DNA of 64,000 nt from Vogesella aquatica (GTDB lineage: Bacteria > Pseudomonadota > Gammaproteobacteria > Burkholderiales > Chromobacteriaceae), in assembly GCF_028548455.1 (NCBI RefSeq), contig NZ_JAQQLF010000008.1, positions 1 through 64,000 on the forward strand, written 5' to 3'. Made by a program: the position numbers and the translations under genes. Every line of letters starts with the position of its first letter. Within the stretch, counting starts at the first letter, position 1. Positions 34,212-42,675 of the stretch are shown piece by piece. The notes under the pieces are model-generated. The model was not told the DNA's origin and made no database searches. It was given only the letters and a program-made list of their open reading frames with translations.

Positions 34212-35207
34212 TCAGGGCGTGCCGAACTCCGGCTTGGGCGTGCGACCTAGCAAGCGCTCAACCACGCTCTGTGGCTTGGCCTGGTGATACAAAAGCTCGC
34301 ATACCGCGGCAGTAATCGGCATATCCACCTCCAGCCGCTCGGCCATGCGCAGCACTTCGCGGGCGGTAGGCACGCCTTCGGCCACGTGGCCCAGCTCGGC
34401 CAGAATGGTGTCCAGCGACTTGCCCTCGGCCAGCTTCAGGCCTACCTGACGGTTACGCGATAGCGCACCGGTGCAGGTCAGCAACAAATCGCCCACGCCG
34501 GACAAACCCAGCATGCTTTGCTGGCTACCGCCCAAGGCTACCGCCAGGCGGGTGATTTCGGCCAGGCCGCGGGTAATCAGCGCAGCGCGGGCATTCATGC
34601 CAAAGCCCAGGCCATCGGCTACGCCGGTGGCGATCGCCATCACGTTTTTCACAGCGCCCCCTACCTCTACGCCGACCAGATCATCGTTGGCATAGATGCG
34701 CAGCAAGGGGCTGTGCAGCTCGCGGGCAAAATCGCGGGCAAAGGCGTAGTTTTCCGAGGCCAGCGTGACGGCTGCCGGCAAACCCAGTGCCACTTCCTTG
34801 GCAAAGCTGGGGCCAGACAACACGCCGACGGTTTTCAGGCGCGGAAACTCCTCGGCTACCACCTGGTGTGGCAGCAGGCTGGAGCCCGCCTCGAAGCCCT
34901 TGCACGCCCACAGGATGGGCGCATCCACTTTCAGGCGAGCCAGTTCTTTCAGGCTGGGGCGCAGGCCGGCAATCGGCGTGACCACCAATACCAGCTCCAC
35001 CCCCATCACGGCTTCGGACAAGTCTGCCGACAGGTGCAGGTTATCCGGGAACGGGCATTCGGGCAGATAGCGGCGATTCAGGCGGTTGGCCTGCATGTCT
35101 ATCATTTGCGCCGCATCGCGCCCCCACAGGGTAACGTGGTGCTGGCGGCTAAAAGCCAGTGCCAGCGCCGTACCCCAGGCACCCGCACCAAGAACGGTAA
35201 TCTTCAT
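34212..35207 (-). CDS. gpsA: NAD(P)-dependent glycerol-3-phosphate dehydrogenase
   Basis: A 331-residue cytoplasmic enzyme making sn-glycerol 3-phosphate for phospholipids. It has the N-terminal Rossmann loop [47 protein letters not shown], the catalytic Lys in [32 protein letters not shown] and [23 protein letters not shown]. The ATG at 35207 fits the family; the frame is open to 35267. It follows the SH3 gene by 10 bases and completes the secB-SH3-gpsA group. Confidence 0.96.
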   Translation of the reverse strand: MKITVLGAGAWGTALALAFSRQHHVTLWGRDAAQMIDMQANRLNRRYLPECPFPDNLHLSADLSEAVMGVELVLVVTPIAGLRPSLKELARLKVDAPILWACKGFEAGSSLLPHQVVAEEFPRLKTVGVLSGPSFAKEVALGLPAAVTLASENYAFARDFARELHSPLLRIYANDDLVGVEVGGAVKNVMAIATGVADGLGFGMNARAALITRGLAEITRLAVALGGSQQSMLGLSGVGDLLLTCTGALSRNRQVGLKLAEGKSLDTILAELGHVAEGVPTAREVLRMAERLEVDMPITAAVCELLYHQAKPQSVVERLLGRTPKPEFGTP

Positions 35208-35217
35208 CACGGCTTTC

Positions 35218-35661
35218 TTACAGGCCCCACAGGCCGCTAATACGGGCGTAACCGATGCTGCCGTCACGGTGCTTGACCTTGACCCAGCTGCTTTGCGGTG
35301 CTTCCTGCATATCCAGCACCAGGTCTTTTTCAGCCCAGAACAGCAGCTGGGCGCTGTCTTGTGCGCTTTCGCGTACCGCCAGCCTGTCGCTGGTTACCAG
35401 CAAGGTGCGGCGTGTAGACAGGGCGGCAGACGGTATCCACGCTATGCCACCGGTGGCGTCGCGTACGCGGGACCAGTCTTTTTGTGCTGCCAGCACTTCT
35501 ACCGGGTAGTAGCGGCTGACCACAAACAGTTTCTGTGCCGACAGGGTGGGCGCGTCGTACAGCGCTACGCCGGTTTCTTTTACCGAGCGAAATTCCAGTG
35601 CAAAAGCCGTACCGGCCAGCGAGGCCAGTACGGCAGTAGCAACAATAAGGTGTCGCTTCAT
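35218..35661 (-). CDS. Exported SH3-domain protein
   Basis: A 147-residue periplasmic protein. It has a signal peptide ([21 protein letters not shown], cut near 21) and two bacterial SH3-type repeats: [20 protein letters not shown] (about 28-85) and [20 protein letters not shown] (about 90-145). Bacterial SH3 domains often bind cell-wall peptides or other ligands. No catalytic motif is present. It is placed between secB and gpsA, five bases after secB, an arrangement seen in related genera. Confidence 0.85.
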   Translation of the reverse strand: MKRHLIVATAVLASLAGTAFALEFRSVKETGVALYDAPTLSAQKLFVVSRYYPVEVLAAQKDWSRVRDATGGIAWIPSAALSTRRTLLVTSDRLAVRESAQDSAQLLFWAEKDLVLDMQEAPQSSWVKVKHRDGSIGYARISGLWGL

Positions 35662-35666
35662 GGGGT

Positions 35667-36119
35667 TCAGGCGTTACCGGCTTCGGCCTGCTCTGCACGC
35701 TGCTGCATGTACAGGGCTTCGAAGTTGATCGGCGACAGCAGCACAGGCGGGAAGCCGGCGCGGCCAACCAGGTTGGACACGGTTTCGCGGGCGTACGGGA
35801 ACAGGATGTTCGGGCAAGCCACACCCAGGATCGGGTCGATATCTTCCGCCGGTACGTTGCGGATCTGGAAGATGCCTGCCTGGCTGACTTCGCACAGGAA
35901 CATGGTTTTGTCGCCCAGCTTGGCCGTTACGGTGATGGTCAGCGACGACTCAAAGAAACCGTCTTCCAGCTGCTGTGCGCCATTGGCCAGCTGCATGTCG
36001 ATTTCTGGCTGTTCCTGTTCCAGGAAGACGGCGGGGGCGTTAGGGATTTCCAGCGACAGATCTTTTACGTAGATTTTTTCGATGGAGAAAACCGGTTGCA
36101 GCTCTTGTTGTTCGCTCAT
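35667..36119 (-). CDS. secB: Protein-export chaperone SecB
   Basis: A 150-residue cytoplasmic chaperone that keeps preproteins unfolded for SecA. It has [40 protein letters not shown] and the strongly conserved [20 protein letters not shown], followed by [19 protein letters not shown]. The C-terminal tail AEQAEAGNA is acidic as usual. In many proteobacteria grxC precedes secB and gpsA follows, which is the order here. Confidence 0.97.
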   Translation of the reverse strand: MSEQQELQPVFSIEKIYVKDLSLEIPNAPAVFLEQEQPEIDMQLANGAQQLEDGFFESSLTITVTAKLGDKTMFLCEVSQAGIFQIRNVPAEDIDPILGVACPNILFPYARETVSNLVGRAGFPPVLLSPINFEALYMQQRAEQAEAGNA

Positions 36120-36206
36120 TTTTTACGTCTCTATGGCACCTGGCAGGTGCGGGGTTGGAATCAGCTGTCATCATCGCATGAATAGATGACAGCGACGAGA
36201 TACAGA

Positions 36207-36464
36207 TCAATCAGCCAGCAATACGTCCAGCTTGCCGGCACCATTCAGTGCCACCAGGTCATCGCAGCCACCCACGTGGGTTTCGCCAACGAAGATTTGC
36301 GGCACGGTGCGGCGGCCGGTGATGCTCATCATTTTTTCACGCTCGGCCGGGTCCAGGTCGATGCGGATTTCATTGATATCGCTCACGCCCTTGCTGGCCA
36401 GCAGCTGCTTGGCACGAATGCAGTAAGGGCAGACTGCGGTGGTGTACATGGTAACGGGTTTCAT
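36207..36464 (-). CDS. grxC: Glutaredoxin 3
   Basis: An 85-residue glutathione-dependent disulfide reductase. Active site CPYC (TTAVCPYCIRAKQLL), the cis-Pro loop TVPQIFVGETHVGGCDDL that binds glutathione, and the length of a class I monocysteine-capable dithiol glutaredoxin all fit. It is upstream of secB, separated by 87 bases, and probably transcribed with it. The ATG at 36464 has weak Shine-Dalgarno support. Confidence 0.95.
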   Translation of the reverse strand: MKPVTMYTTAVCPYCIRAKQLLASKGVSDINEIRIDLDPAEREKMMSITGRRTVPQIFVGETHVGGCDDLVALNGAGKLDVLLAD

Positions 36465-36524
36465 GGCGGTATCCGGTAAGGTTTGGGTCGATTATAAGCG
36501 TGTGCCGTAGCACGATGCTACCGC

Positions 36525-37901
36525 TCACGGTGCCAGCAGCAAGCTGGCCTGGTAACGGCGGATCACGTCGCCCACTGCGGCGTCCAGCGCCGGCGTCAGC
36601 TCGCTGGCGCGCGGCGAGTTCACCACGGCCACAATCACCAGGCGCTGGCCGCTGGGCGCTTGCCAGTAGCCAGCCAGCGCGCGGGTGTCGTCCAGCGTGC
36701 CGGTTTTCATGCGCAGGCTGCCGGCAAAGCTGCCCAGGCGCTTGCGCAAGGTGCCATCTTCGCCCGCCAGCGGCAGGGTAGCGGCCAACTCGGGGCCGTA
36801 AGGGCCACGCGCGGCATCGCGCAGTACCTCGCCTAGCAGGCGCGCACTGATGCGTTCCCGCCGCGACAGGCCGGCGCCGTTTTCCAGTACCAGTGTATCT
36901 GCGGCCAACCCTTTGCTTTGCAAGAGGCCGCGTACCTGGGCGACGGCATCGTCCAGCGTATTGCCGCTTTGCGGCTGCTCCATGCCCAGGGCCAGCAATA
37001 CGCTGCGGGCCATGGTGTTATTGCTGTGCTTGTTCACATCGGTCAACACATCGGTGAGCGGGTCAGACTCCTGCTGCAGCAAGGTGCGCGCGCCAGCCGG
37101 TGCCGCGGCAACCCCCACGGCAGCCGGCCCTTCCCCGCCCAGCCCGCGCCACAGCGCACGGAAACTCTGGCTGGCAAAGCTGTTGATATCCAGCACATTG
37201 ACGTAGTTGGCCGCACCATCGCAGCCTTGCGGCAGCTTGCCGCTGACACGGATGGTGCGCTCGTCTACCGCAACCTTGACGTGCTGGCGTACGTCGCCGC
37301 AGCTAGCGGCGCTACCGGCCTGCAGCTGGTTATCCAGGGTAAATTGCGGCAGCGGCGGGTCCAATTGCACCGCCGGTTTGCCACCATCGAAGCCATAGCG
37401 CAGCCAGGCCACTTTCAGGTTCAGCAGATGGGTATCGGGCGGTACGGTAAACACCCGGTCGGCGTCGCCGGCAAAGCCATCGGCACTGCCAATATTGCTG
37501 TAGGCACGCTTGTCCAGCAGCAGGCTGCCTTCTATGCGCTGCACGCCGCGCAGGCGCAGCTGGCGCAGCATTTCGGCCAGACGCGGGCTATCCAGGCGCG
37601 GGTCGCCGCGGCCAACCCAGTACAAGTCGCCGCGCAGCACGCCGTTTTCCAGCGGGGCATCACTTTTGAATTCGGTTTTCCAGCGGTAGTTCGGCCCCAG
37701 GCGGTTCAGGGCGGCCCAGCTGGTGAGCAGCTTCATGGTGGATGCCGGGTTGACCGGTGTATCGGCACGCCAGGCGTCGAATACGCTATCGTTTTCTACC
37801 GGCGCCGCCCAGATGGCCACTTCATTGGCGCGAAAGCCAGCCGGTACGGCGGCCTGTGTGCTGGCCGCGCAAAGTAATAACAGGGTCAGGGTACGTTTCA
37901 C
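36525..37901 (-). CDS. dacB: D-Ala-D-Ala carboxypeptidase/endopeptidase (PBP4, DacB; GTG start)
   Basis: A 458-residue periplasmic penicillin-binding protein that trims or cleaves peptidoglycan cross-links. It has a signal peptide (LLLLCAASTQAA) and the three active-site motifs: SxxK as STMK at 54-57, SxN in VNKHSNNTMAR, and KTG in LRMKTGTLDDT. The inserted domain between motifs 1 and 2 is typical of PBP4. The start codon is GTG at 37901, placed directly after the priA stop (TGAGTG), so the two are coupled. Confidence 0.93.
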   Translation of the reverse strand: MKRTLTLLLLCAASTQAAVPAGFRANEVAIWAAPVENDSVFDAWRADTPVNPASTMKLLTSWAALNRLGPNYRWKTEFKSDAPLENGVLRGDLYWVGRGDPRLDSPRLAEMLRQLRLRGVQRIEGSLLLDKRAYSNIGSADGFAGDADRVFTVPPDTHLLNLKVAWLRYGFDGGKPAVQLDPPLPQFTLDNQLQAGSAASCGDVRQHVKVAVDERTIRVSGKLPQGCDGAANYVNVLDINSFASQSFRALWRGLGGEGPAAVGVAAAPAGARTLLQQESDPLTDVLTDVNKHSNNTMARSVLLALGMEQPQSGNTLDDAVAQVRGLLQSKGLAADTLVLENGAGLSRRERISARLLGEVLRDAARGPYGPELAATLPLAGEDGTLRKRLGSFAGSLRMKTGTLDDTRALAGYWQAPSGQRLVIVAVVNSPRASELTPALDAAVGDVIRRYQASLLLAP

Positions 37902-40076
37902 TCAGAGCTCCAGTGGGTCGACATCCAGCGACCAGCGCAGCTGGCGCGATGCCTTGCGGGCCAAGGCCTCGATCGTGGGCAGTTCTGCCCGCAGCCAGCC
38001 GTGCAGGGCAGCGCGGGCGGTGGATTCCAGCGTGAGCTGGGCGCGCTCGCGCCCGGCCAGGCGCGCCATCAGCGCGGGCGCCGGGCCGAACACGGTAATA
38101 CCGTCCGGCGGCGCCCCCAGCTGTTGCAGCACAGCTTGCAAGAATTGCTCGGCGTCGGCATAGGCGGGGGCGTCGGCACGCAGCAGTATCTGGTAGGCCG
38201 CGGGCGGAAAGCCAGCCTCGCGCCGCTCGGCCAGCTGGCTGGCGGCAAAGCCGTCGAAATCGTGCTGCTGCAGCGCCAGGTAGAGCGGGTGGTCCGGCCA
38301 CTGGGTCTGAATCACCACGTGCCCGGGTACGCCGGCGCGGCCGGCGCGGCCGGCAACCTGCATCAGCTGTGCAAACAGGCGCTCGCTGGCGCGGAAATCG
38401 GCCGAATACAAACCGCCGTCGCTGCCCAGTACCACCACCAGCGACAGCGCACCGAAATCATGCCCCTTGGCCAGCATCTGCGTGCCCACCAGGATATCCA
38501 CCTGGCCACTGTGCACGCGCTGGTAAATACTGTCCCACGCCGCCTTGGTGCTGGTGCTGTCGCGGTCGATGCGCAGGATGCGCGCTTCGGGCAGCAGGCG
38601 CTGCAGCGCCGCCTCCAGCCTTTGCGTGCCCTCGCCCAGCGGCTTGATGTCGGGGTTGCCGCAGTCCGGGCACTGTACGGGGATGCGCTGCTGCGCACCG
38701 CAGTGATGGCAGCGCAGCTGGCGGGCGCTAAGGTGCAGCACCATGCGGGCGCTGCAATGGCGGCAGGCCGATGTCCAGCCGCAATCGGTGCAGGCCAGCA
38801 CCGGCGAGTAGCCACGGCGGTTGATAAACACCAGGCTCATCTCGCGCCGTGCCAGGCGCTGGCGCAGCGCCGCAATCACCTCGGGCGCCAGGCCATCGTC
38901 CAGCTTTTGCCGTCTGACATCCAGCAGGCCAATTTGCGGCAAGCTGGCACCGTCGTGGGCACGCTGGTCCAATACCAGCTTGCGATAGCGCCCGGCTTCC
39001 ACATTCGCCACGGTTTCCAGGCTGGGCGTGGCACTGCCCAGCAGTACAGGCACCTGCTGGCGGTGTGCACGCCATACCGCCAGGTCGCGCGCGTGGTAAC
39101 GCAGGCCGTCGTGCTGCTTGAACGAGCCGTCGTGCTCTTCGTCCACTATCACCAGACCCAGCTGCGGCAGCGGGGTAAACACCGCCAGGCGGGTGCCGAT
39201 GACAATGCCGGCACGGCCCTGCCAGGCATCCAGCCAGCCTTGCAAGCGCTCGCCATCGGACAGGCCACTGTGCAGGCAGGCAATACCGGTAGCCGGAAAG
39301 CGCCGGGCAAAGCGGTCGATCAGCTGCGGGGTCAGGTTGATTTCGGGGATGATCACCAGCACCTGGCGCCCTGCGGCCAACACCTGGGCAATCAGCTGCA
39401 GGTAGACCTCGGTCTTGCCGCTGCCGGTAATGCCGTGCAGCAGGAAGGCAGCAAAGCTGCCCAGCGCCGCTGCCACCGAGCTACGCGCAGCTTCTTGCTG
39501 GGCGTTCAGCGGCAGCGCCCCCTCTACGCGCAGCGCGGCAGGCTGCCACGGCAGCGCGGTGATGTCGCCACTGGCCAGGCCGGCCTTCAGATAGCTGCCC
39601 GCTTGCGGGTGCAGCTGGCGCAGGGCCTCGCGACCGAGCGGCTGTTGCAAGGCCTGCCACAGCAGTGTCTTGACGGTACTGCGCGCCGCCGGCGGCCGGG
39701 CCAGCCCTTGCGCACTGAGCTGGTAAACATGATGGTCCGCCTGTCTGACCGGCCGCGCTTCGCGCAGGCTGGTGGGCAAGGCGGTAAACAACGCCTGGCC
39801 CACCGGGTGCAGGTAATAGCGGGCGGCAAATTGCACCTGTTCCAGCAGCAAGGCAGGCAATGGCGGCAGCTCGTCCAGCACGGCCAGAATGGGCTTGAGT
39901 TTGTCCGTAGCCACCGCGGGTGGCGGTATGCTGTTGTCGATAACACCACACATTTCGCGCGGGCCAAAGGCTACTTTTACCCGGGTGCCATCCGGCAACG
40001 GGCTGTCGTGCAGGTAGCTGAAGGCGGCGCGTAGCGGCACATCCAGCCACACGCCCAGTATCACGCGCTCAGTCAA
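37902..40076 (-). CDS. priA: Primosomal replication helicase PriA (TTG start)
   Basis: A 724-residue 3'-5' DNA helicase that restarts collapsed replication forks. N-terminal DNA-binding domain (about 1-110), Walker A HGITGSGKTEVYLQLI, DEEH box VIVDEEHDGSFKQHDG, then GTQMLAKGHDF and QVAGRAGRA. A zinc module with eight Cys (CTDCGWTSACRHC, CHHCGAQ, CPDCGNPD) sits in the C-terminal half. No ATG precedes the family start; TTG at 40076 follows AGGAG by five bases and gives MTERVILGVWLDVPL. The frame is open to 40178. dacB follows at once. Confidence 0.93.
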   Translation of the reverse strand: MTERVILGVWLDVPLRAAFSYLHDSPLPDGTRVKVAFGPREMCGVIDNSIPPPAVATDKLKPILAVLDELPPLPALLLEQVQFAARYYLHPVGQALFTALPTSLREARPVRQADHHVYQLSAQGLARPPAARSTVKTLLWQALQQPLGREALRQLHPQAGSYLKAGLASGDITALPWQPAALRVEGALPLNAQQEAARSSVAAALGSFAAFLLHGITGSGKTEVYLQLIAQVLAAGRQVLVIIPEINLTPQLIDRFARRFPATGIACLHSGLSDGERLQGWLDAWQGRAGIVIGTRLAVFTPLPQLGLVIVDEEHDGSFKQHDGLRYHARDLAVWRAHRQQVPVLLGSATPSLETVANVEAGRYRKLVLDQRAHDGASLPQIGLLDVRRQKLDDGLAPEVIAALRQRLARREMSLVFINRRGYSPVLACTDCGWTSACRHCSARMVLHLSARQLRCHHCGAQQRIPVQCPDCGNPDIKPLGEGTQRLEAALQRLLPEARILRIDRDSTSTKAAWDSIYQRVHSGQVDILVGTQMLAKGHDFGALSLVVVLGSDGGLYSADFRASERLFAQLMQVAGRAGRAGVPGHVVIQTQWPDHPLYLALQQHDFDGFAASQLAERREAGFPPAAYQILLRADAPAYADAEQFLQAVLQQLGAPPDGITVFGPAPALMARLAGRERAQLTLESTARAALHGWLRAELPTIEALARKASRQLRWSLDVDPLEL

Positions 40077-40437
40077 ATGAACTCCTGTTTCCCCACCAGG
40101 CCACGCCAGCATTGGCTTGGCCCAAGCTGTGCACAGATGCTGTGGATAACTTTGTGCACAAGCTGTAGTTGAGTGCATGCCAAGGCCGTCAAACCGGCCT
40201 CGGCGTTAGATTGCACAAAAATTAATCTAAATATTTTTTCTTTTAAATTCAATTACTTATGATTTGACTTGTTTTTTTATCGCGAGCCCTTGACAGAAAG
40301 CGCACAAACTTATCGACCGTGTGAATAAGTACAGGAACAACACCGCACGTAGCTGTCAAGCCCCTTGCGCAAACCGGCGCCAACAATAAAAAACGGCCAC
40401 CGCATCATACGATGGCCGCCGGCAAAATGCAGTGCTG
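40077..40437. other. 361-base gap between priA and hemE with DnaA-box-like sites and AT-rich core
   Basis: Contains TGTGGATAA at 40141-40149 and TGTGAATAA at 40320-40328, both exact TTATNCACA DnaA boxes in reverse. Near the first are CTGTGCACAG (40128-40137) and TTGTGCACAA (40152-40161). Between them (about 40210-40280) is a stretch almost free of G and C, with ATATTTTTTC, TTTTAAATTC and GTTTTTTTATC. The left part must hold the priA promoter, and the right end the hemE terminator. No gene is seen. Confidence 0.6.
40388..40420 (-). terminator. Intrinsic terminator after hemE
   Basis: On the minus strand CGGCCA (40413-40418) pairs with TGGCCG (40394-40399) across a 13-base loop containing a further partial dyad, followed by TTTTTTATTG. 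It lies 18 bases after the hemE stop. Confidence 0.75.
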
Positions 40438-41499
40438 TTACTGGTGGTACTGACGCGACAAGCGGTGTACAGCCTCTACCAACGCACCGGCGTGCGCCGG
40501 GTCGGCAAACTGGGAAATGCCGTGGCCCAGGTTGAACACGTGGCCACTGCCGTGGCCGTAAGCTGCCAGGATACGGCCTGCTTCGGCCTCGATCGATGCC
40601 GGGCTGCCAAACAGCGCGTTAGGGTCGAAGTTGCCCTGCAGCGCGACCTGCTCGCCCACGCGGGCGCGCGCCAGGCCAATGTCGGTAGTCCAGTCCAACC
40701 CGACACAGTCAGCACCGATACCGGCAATGGTTTCCAGCCATTGGCCACCGCCTTTGGTGAACACGATCACCGGCACACGGCGGCCATCTACCTCGCGGGT
40801 GAGGCCTGCGATGATCTGCTGCATATAGGCCAGCGAAAACTCTTTGTACGCCGCGTGGCTCAGCGCGCCACCCCAGGTATCAAAAATCTGTACTGCCTGC
40901 GCACCGGCAGCAATCTGGGCGTTCAGGTAGGCGGTTACCGACTGTGCAGTAATCTGCAGAATGCGGTGCAGCAGCTCGGGGCGGGCGTACAGCATGGCTT
41001 TCACGTGGCGGAAGTCGGCCGAACCGCCGCCTTCGATCATGTAGCAAGCCAGCGTAAACGGGCTGCCGGAAAAGCCGATCAGCGGTACACGGCCATCCAG
41101 CGCGCGGCGGATGCTGCTGACTGCGTCAAAGACATACTGCAGTTTTTCCAGCGGGGCCACTTCCAGCGCCTGGATGGCGGCTTCGTCGCGCAGGGTGCGT
41201 TCGAACTTGGGGCCTTCGCCTTCGGCAAAGTACAGGCCCAGACCCATCGCGTCCGGCACGGTCAGAATGTCGGAAAACAGGATGGCCGCGTCCAGCGGGA
41301 AACGCTCCAGCGGCTGCAGGGTGACTTCGGTAGCGTAATCCGGGCTGGTGCACAGACCCATGAAGCTGCCCGCCTTGGCACGGGTGGCGCGGTATTCCGG
41401 CAGGTAGCGGCCAGCCTGGCGCATCATCCAGATCGGGGTGTAGTCAACCGGCTGCTTCAGCAGCGCGCGCAGGAAGGTGTCATTCTTGAGCTGTGTCAT
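40438..41499 (-). CDS. hemE: Uroporphyrinogen decarboxylase
   Basis: A 353-residue cytoplasmic enzyme that removes four carboxyl groups from uroporphyrinogen III in heme synthesis. It has the N-terminal signature [20 protein letters not shown], then [54 protein letters not shown] and GLDWTTDI, and [12 protein letters not shown] at the end. The length is standard. It is a single gene with its own terminator; a perfect TATAAT lies upstream at 41532-41537. Confidence 0.97.
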   Translation of the reverse strand: MTQLKNDTFLRALLKQPVDYTPIWMMRQAGRYLPEYRATRAKAGSFMGLCTSPDYATEVTLQPLERFPLDAAILFSDILTVPDAMGLGLYFAEGEGPKFERTLRDEAAIQALEVAPLEKLQYVFDAVSSIRRALDGRVPLIGFSGSPFTLACYMIEGGGSADFRHVKAMLYARPELLHRILQITAQSVTAYLNAQIAAGAQAVQIFDTWGGALSHAAYKEFSLAYMQQIIAGLTREVDGRRVPVIVFTKGGGQWLETIAGIGADCVGLDWTTDIGLARARVGEQVALQGNFDPNALFGSPASIEAEAGRILAAYGHGSGHVFNLGHGISQFADPAHAGALVEAVHRLSRQYHQ

Positions 41500-41531
41500 G
41501 TCGGCCTGAGTGGGTCTGATAAGTTGGCCGC

Positions 41532-41537
41532 ATTATA
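41532..41537 (-). promoter_or_regulatory. Likely promoter -10 box of hemE
   Basis: On the minus strand GGTATAATGCGG carries a perfect TATAAT 33 bases before the hemE start. The -35 region is weak. A TGCGGCCAAC word overlaps the predicted transcription start (41523-41532). Confidence 0.45.
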
Positions 41538-41709
41538 CCGCGACCGCCTCGCCCCGTGCTTTGACATAAGTCGCGCCATTGTGGACAAAACGCCGGTAGC
41601 GCAGGACGCAGGATTTATTGCCATCAGTAATGCGCTTGTAGGGTCTCATCCGGTGTGCTTAACTGGAACAGCTGTCAATTCTATCAAATAGACTTTAAAG
41701 GAATAGCAC

Positions 41710-42528
41710 ATGAATCAGACCGACTTTTCGCAATGGCAACAGATACTTGGCACCTACGCCATTGATGTGGGCGTCAAACTGCTGGCCGCCATCCTGTTCT
41801 GGGTACTGGGGCGCTGGCTGATCGGCGTGGTCGGTAACCTGGTGCAACGTGCACTGGCGCGTCAGCATGTCGACGCGACCATCATGCGCTACATGGGCAC
41901 CGTCATCAACGTCACCCTCAACATCATGCTGGTAGTGGGTATCCTGGGTTATTTCGGTATCCAGACCACGACCTTTGCCGCGCTGTTTGCTGCTGCCGGC
42001 GTCGCCATCGGCATGGCGTGGTCCGGCCTGCTGTCCAACTTTGCCGCCGGGGTGTTCCTGATCGTGCTGCGTCCGATGAAGGCAGGTGACTTTGTCACCG
42101 CCGGCGGTGTCACCGGCACCGTGCGCGAGATCGGCCTGTTCACCACGGCGCTGAATACGCCGGACAATGTGCTGACCATGGTGGGTAACAGCAAGATCCT
42201 GGGCGACACCCTGCAAAACTACAGTAGCAACCCGCACCGCCGTGTCGAGCTCAAGGCACAGCTGTCCGGCAATGCCGACTTCCCCGCCGCCGTCGCAGTA
42301 CTCAAGGCGCACATCGCTACCATCCCCAATGTCCTGGCAAGCCCGGCGATAGAGGTGGAAATCCTGGAGTTCAACCTGGTAGGCCCGGTGCTGGCGGTAC
42401 GCCCCTACTGCCATAACGACCACTACTGGCAAGTGTATTTCGACACCAACAAAACCATACGCGAAGCGCTGGGTGGCCAGGACTTCCCGGCCCCGATGCC
42501 GGCACAGCTGGTGTACGTCAAGCAGTAA
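41710..42528 (+). CDS. mscS: Small-conductance mechanosensitive channel MscS
   Basis: A 272-residue inner-membrane channel that opens under membrane tension and protects cells in osmotic downshock. It has three membrane helices: VGVKLLAAILFWVLGRWLIG (TM1), TVINVTLNIMLVVGILGYFG (TM2), and the glycine/alanine-rich pore TM3 FAALFAAAGVAIGMAWSGLL. The cytoplasmic beta domain follows with FLIVLRPMKAGDFVTAGGV and TALNTPDNVLTMVGNSKI. The length matches E. coli MscS. It is a single gene ended by a strong hairpin. Confidence 0.95.
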   Translation: MNQTDFSQWQQILGTYAIDVGVKLLAAILFWVLGRWLIGVVGNLVQRALARQHVDATIMRYMGTVINVTLNIMLVVGILGYFGIQTTTFAALFAAAGVAIGMAWSGLLSNFAAGVFLIVLRPMKAGDFVTAGGVTGTVREIGLFTTALNTPDNVLTMVGNSKILGDTLQNYSSNPHRRVELKAQLSGNADFPAAVAVLKAHIATIPNVLASPAIEVEILEFNLVGPVLAVRPYCHNDHYWQVYFDTNKTIREALGGQDFPAPMPAQLVYVKQ

Positions 42529-42610
42529 GCGTGCAGTACACCTGCCGGGAGCGCTGCGGCGGCTGCCCGGCGGGTGCGCCCGGATTGACAAACCCTGGCT
42601 CGCTGAACAA

Positions 42611-42650
42611 GACACCCCCCGCAGGCAATGCCTGCGGGGGGTGTCGTTTT
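42611..42650 (+). terminator. Strong hairpin between mscS and the RND pump gene
   Basis: GACACCCCCCGCAGGC (42611-42626) pairs perfectly with its complement (42630-42645) across AAT, followed by GTTTT. The stem ends mscS transcripts and, in the other direction, can block those of the convergent pump operon. Confidence 0.85.
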
Positions 42651-42675
42651 GGCCACGGTGCCAGCACCTGGCAGG

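Noticed and set aside
37000-38800. Possible CRISPR or tandem repeats
   Set aside because: Scanning here and elsewhere showed no regularly spaced direct repeats; the only recurrent word is the dispersed 10-mer.
40077-40437. Calling this gap the chromosomal oriC
   Set aside because: Two DnaA boxes and an AT-rich core are suggestive, but dnaA, dnaN and gidA are absent and no skew could be computed, so it is listed only as origin-like.
41561-41590. TTGACA at 41561-41566 as the mscS promoter
   Set aside because: A good -35 hexamer, but no acceptable -10 follows at 16-18 bases (GACAAA), so it was not annotated.
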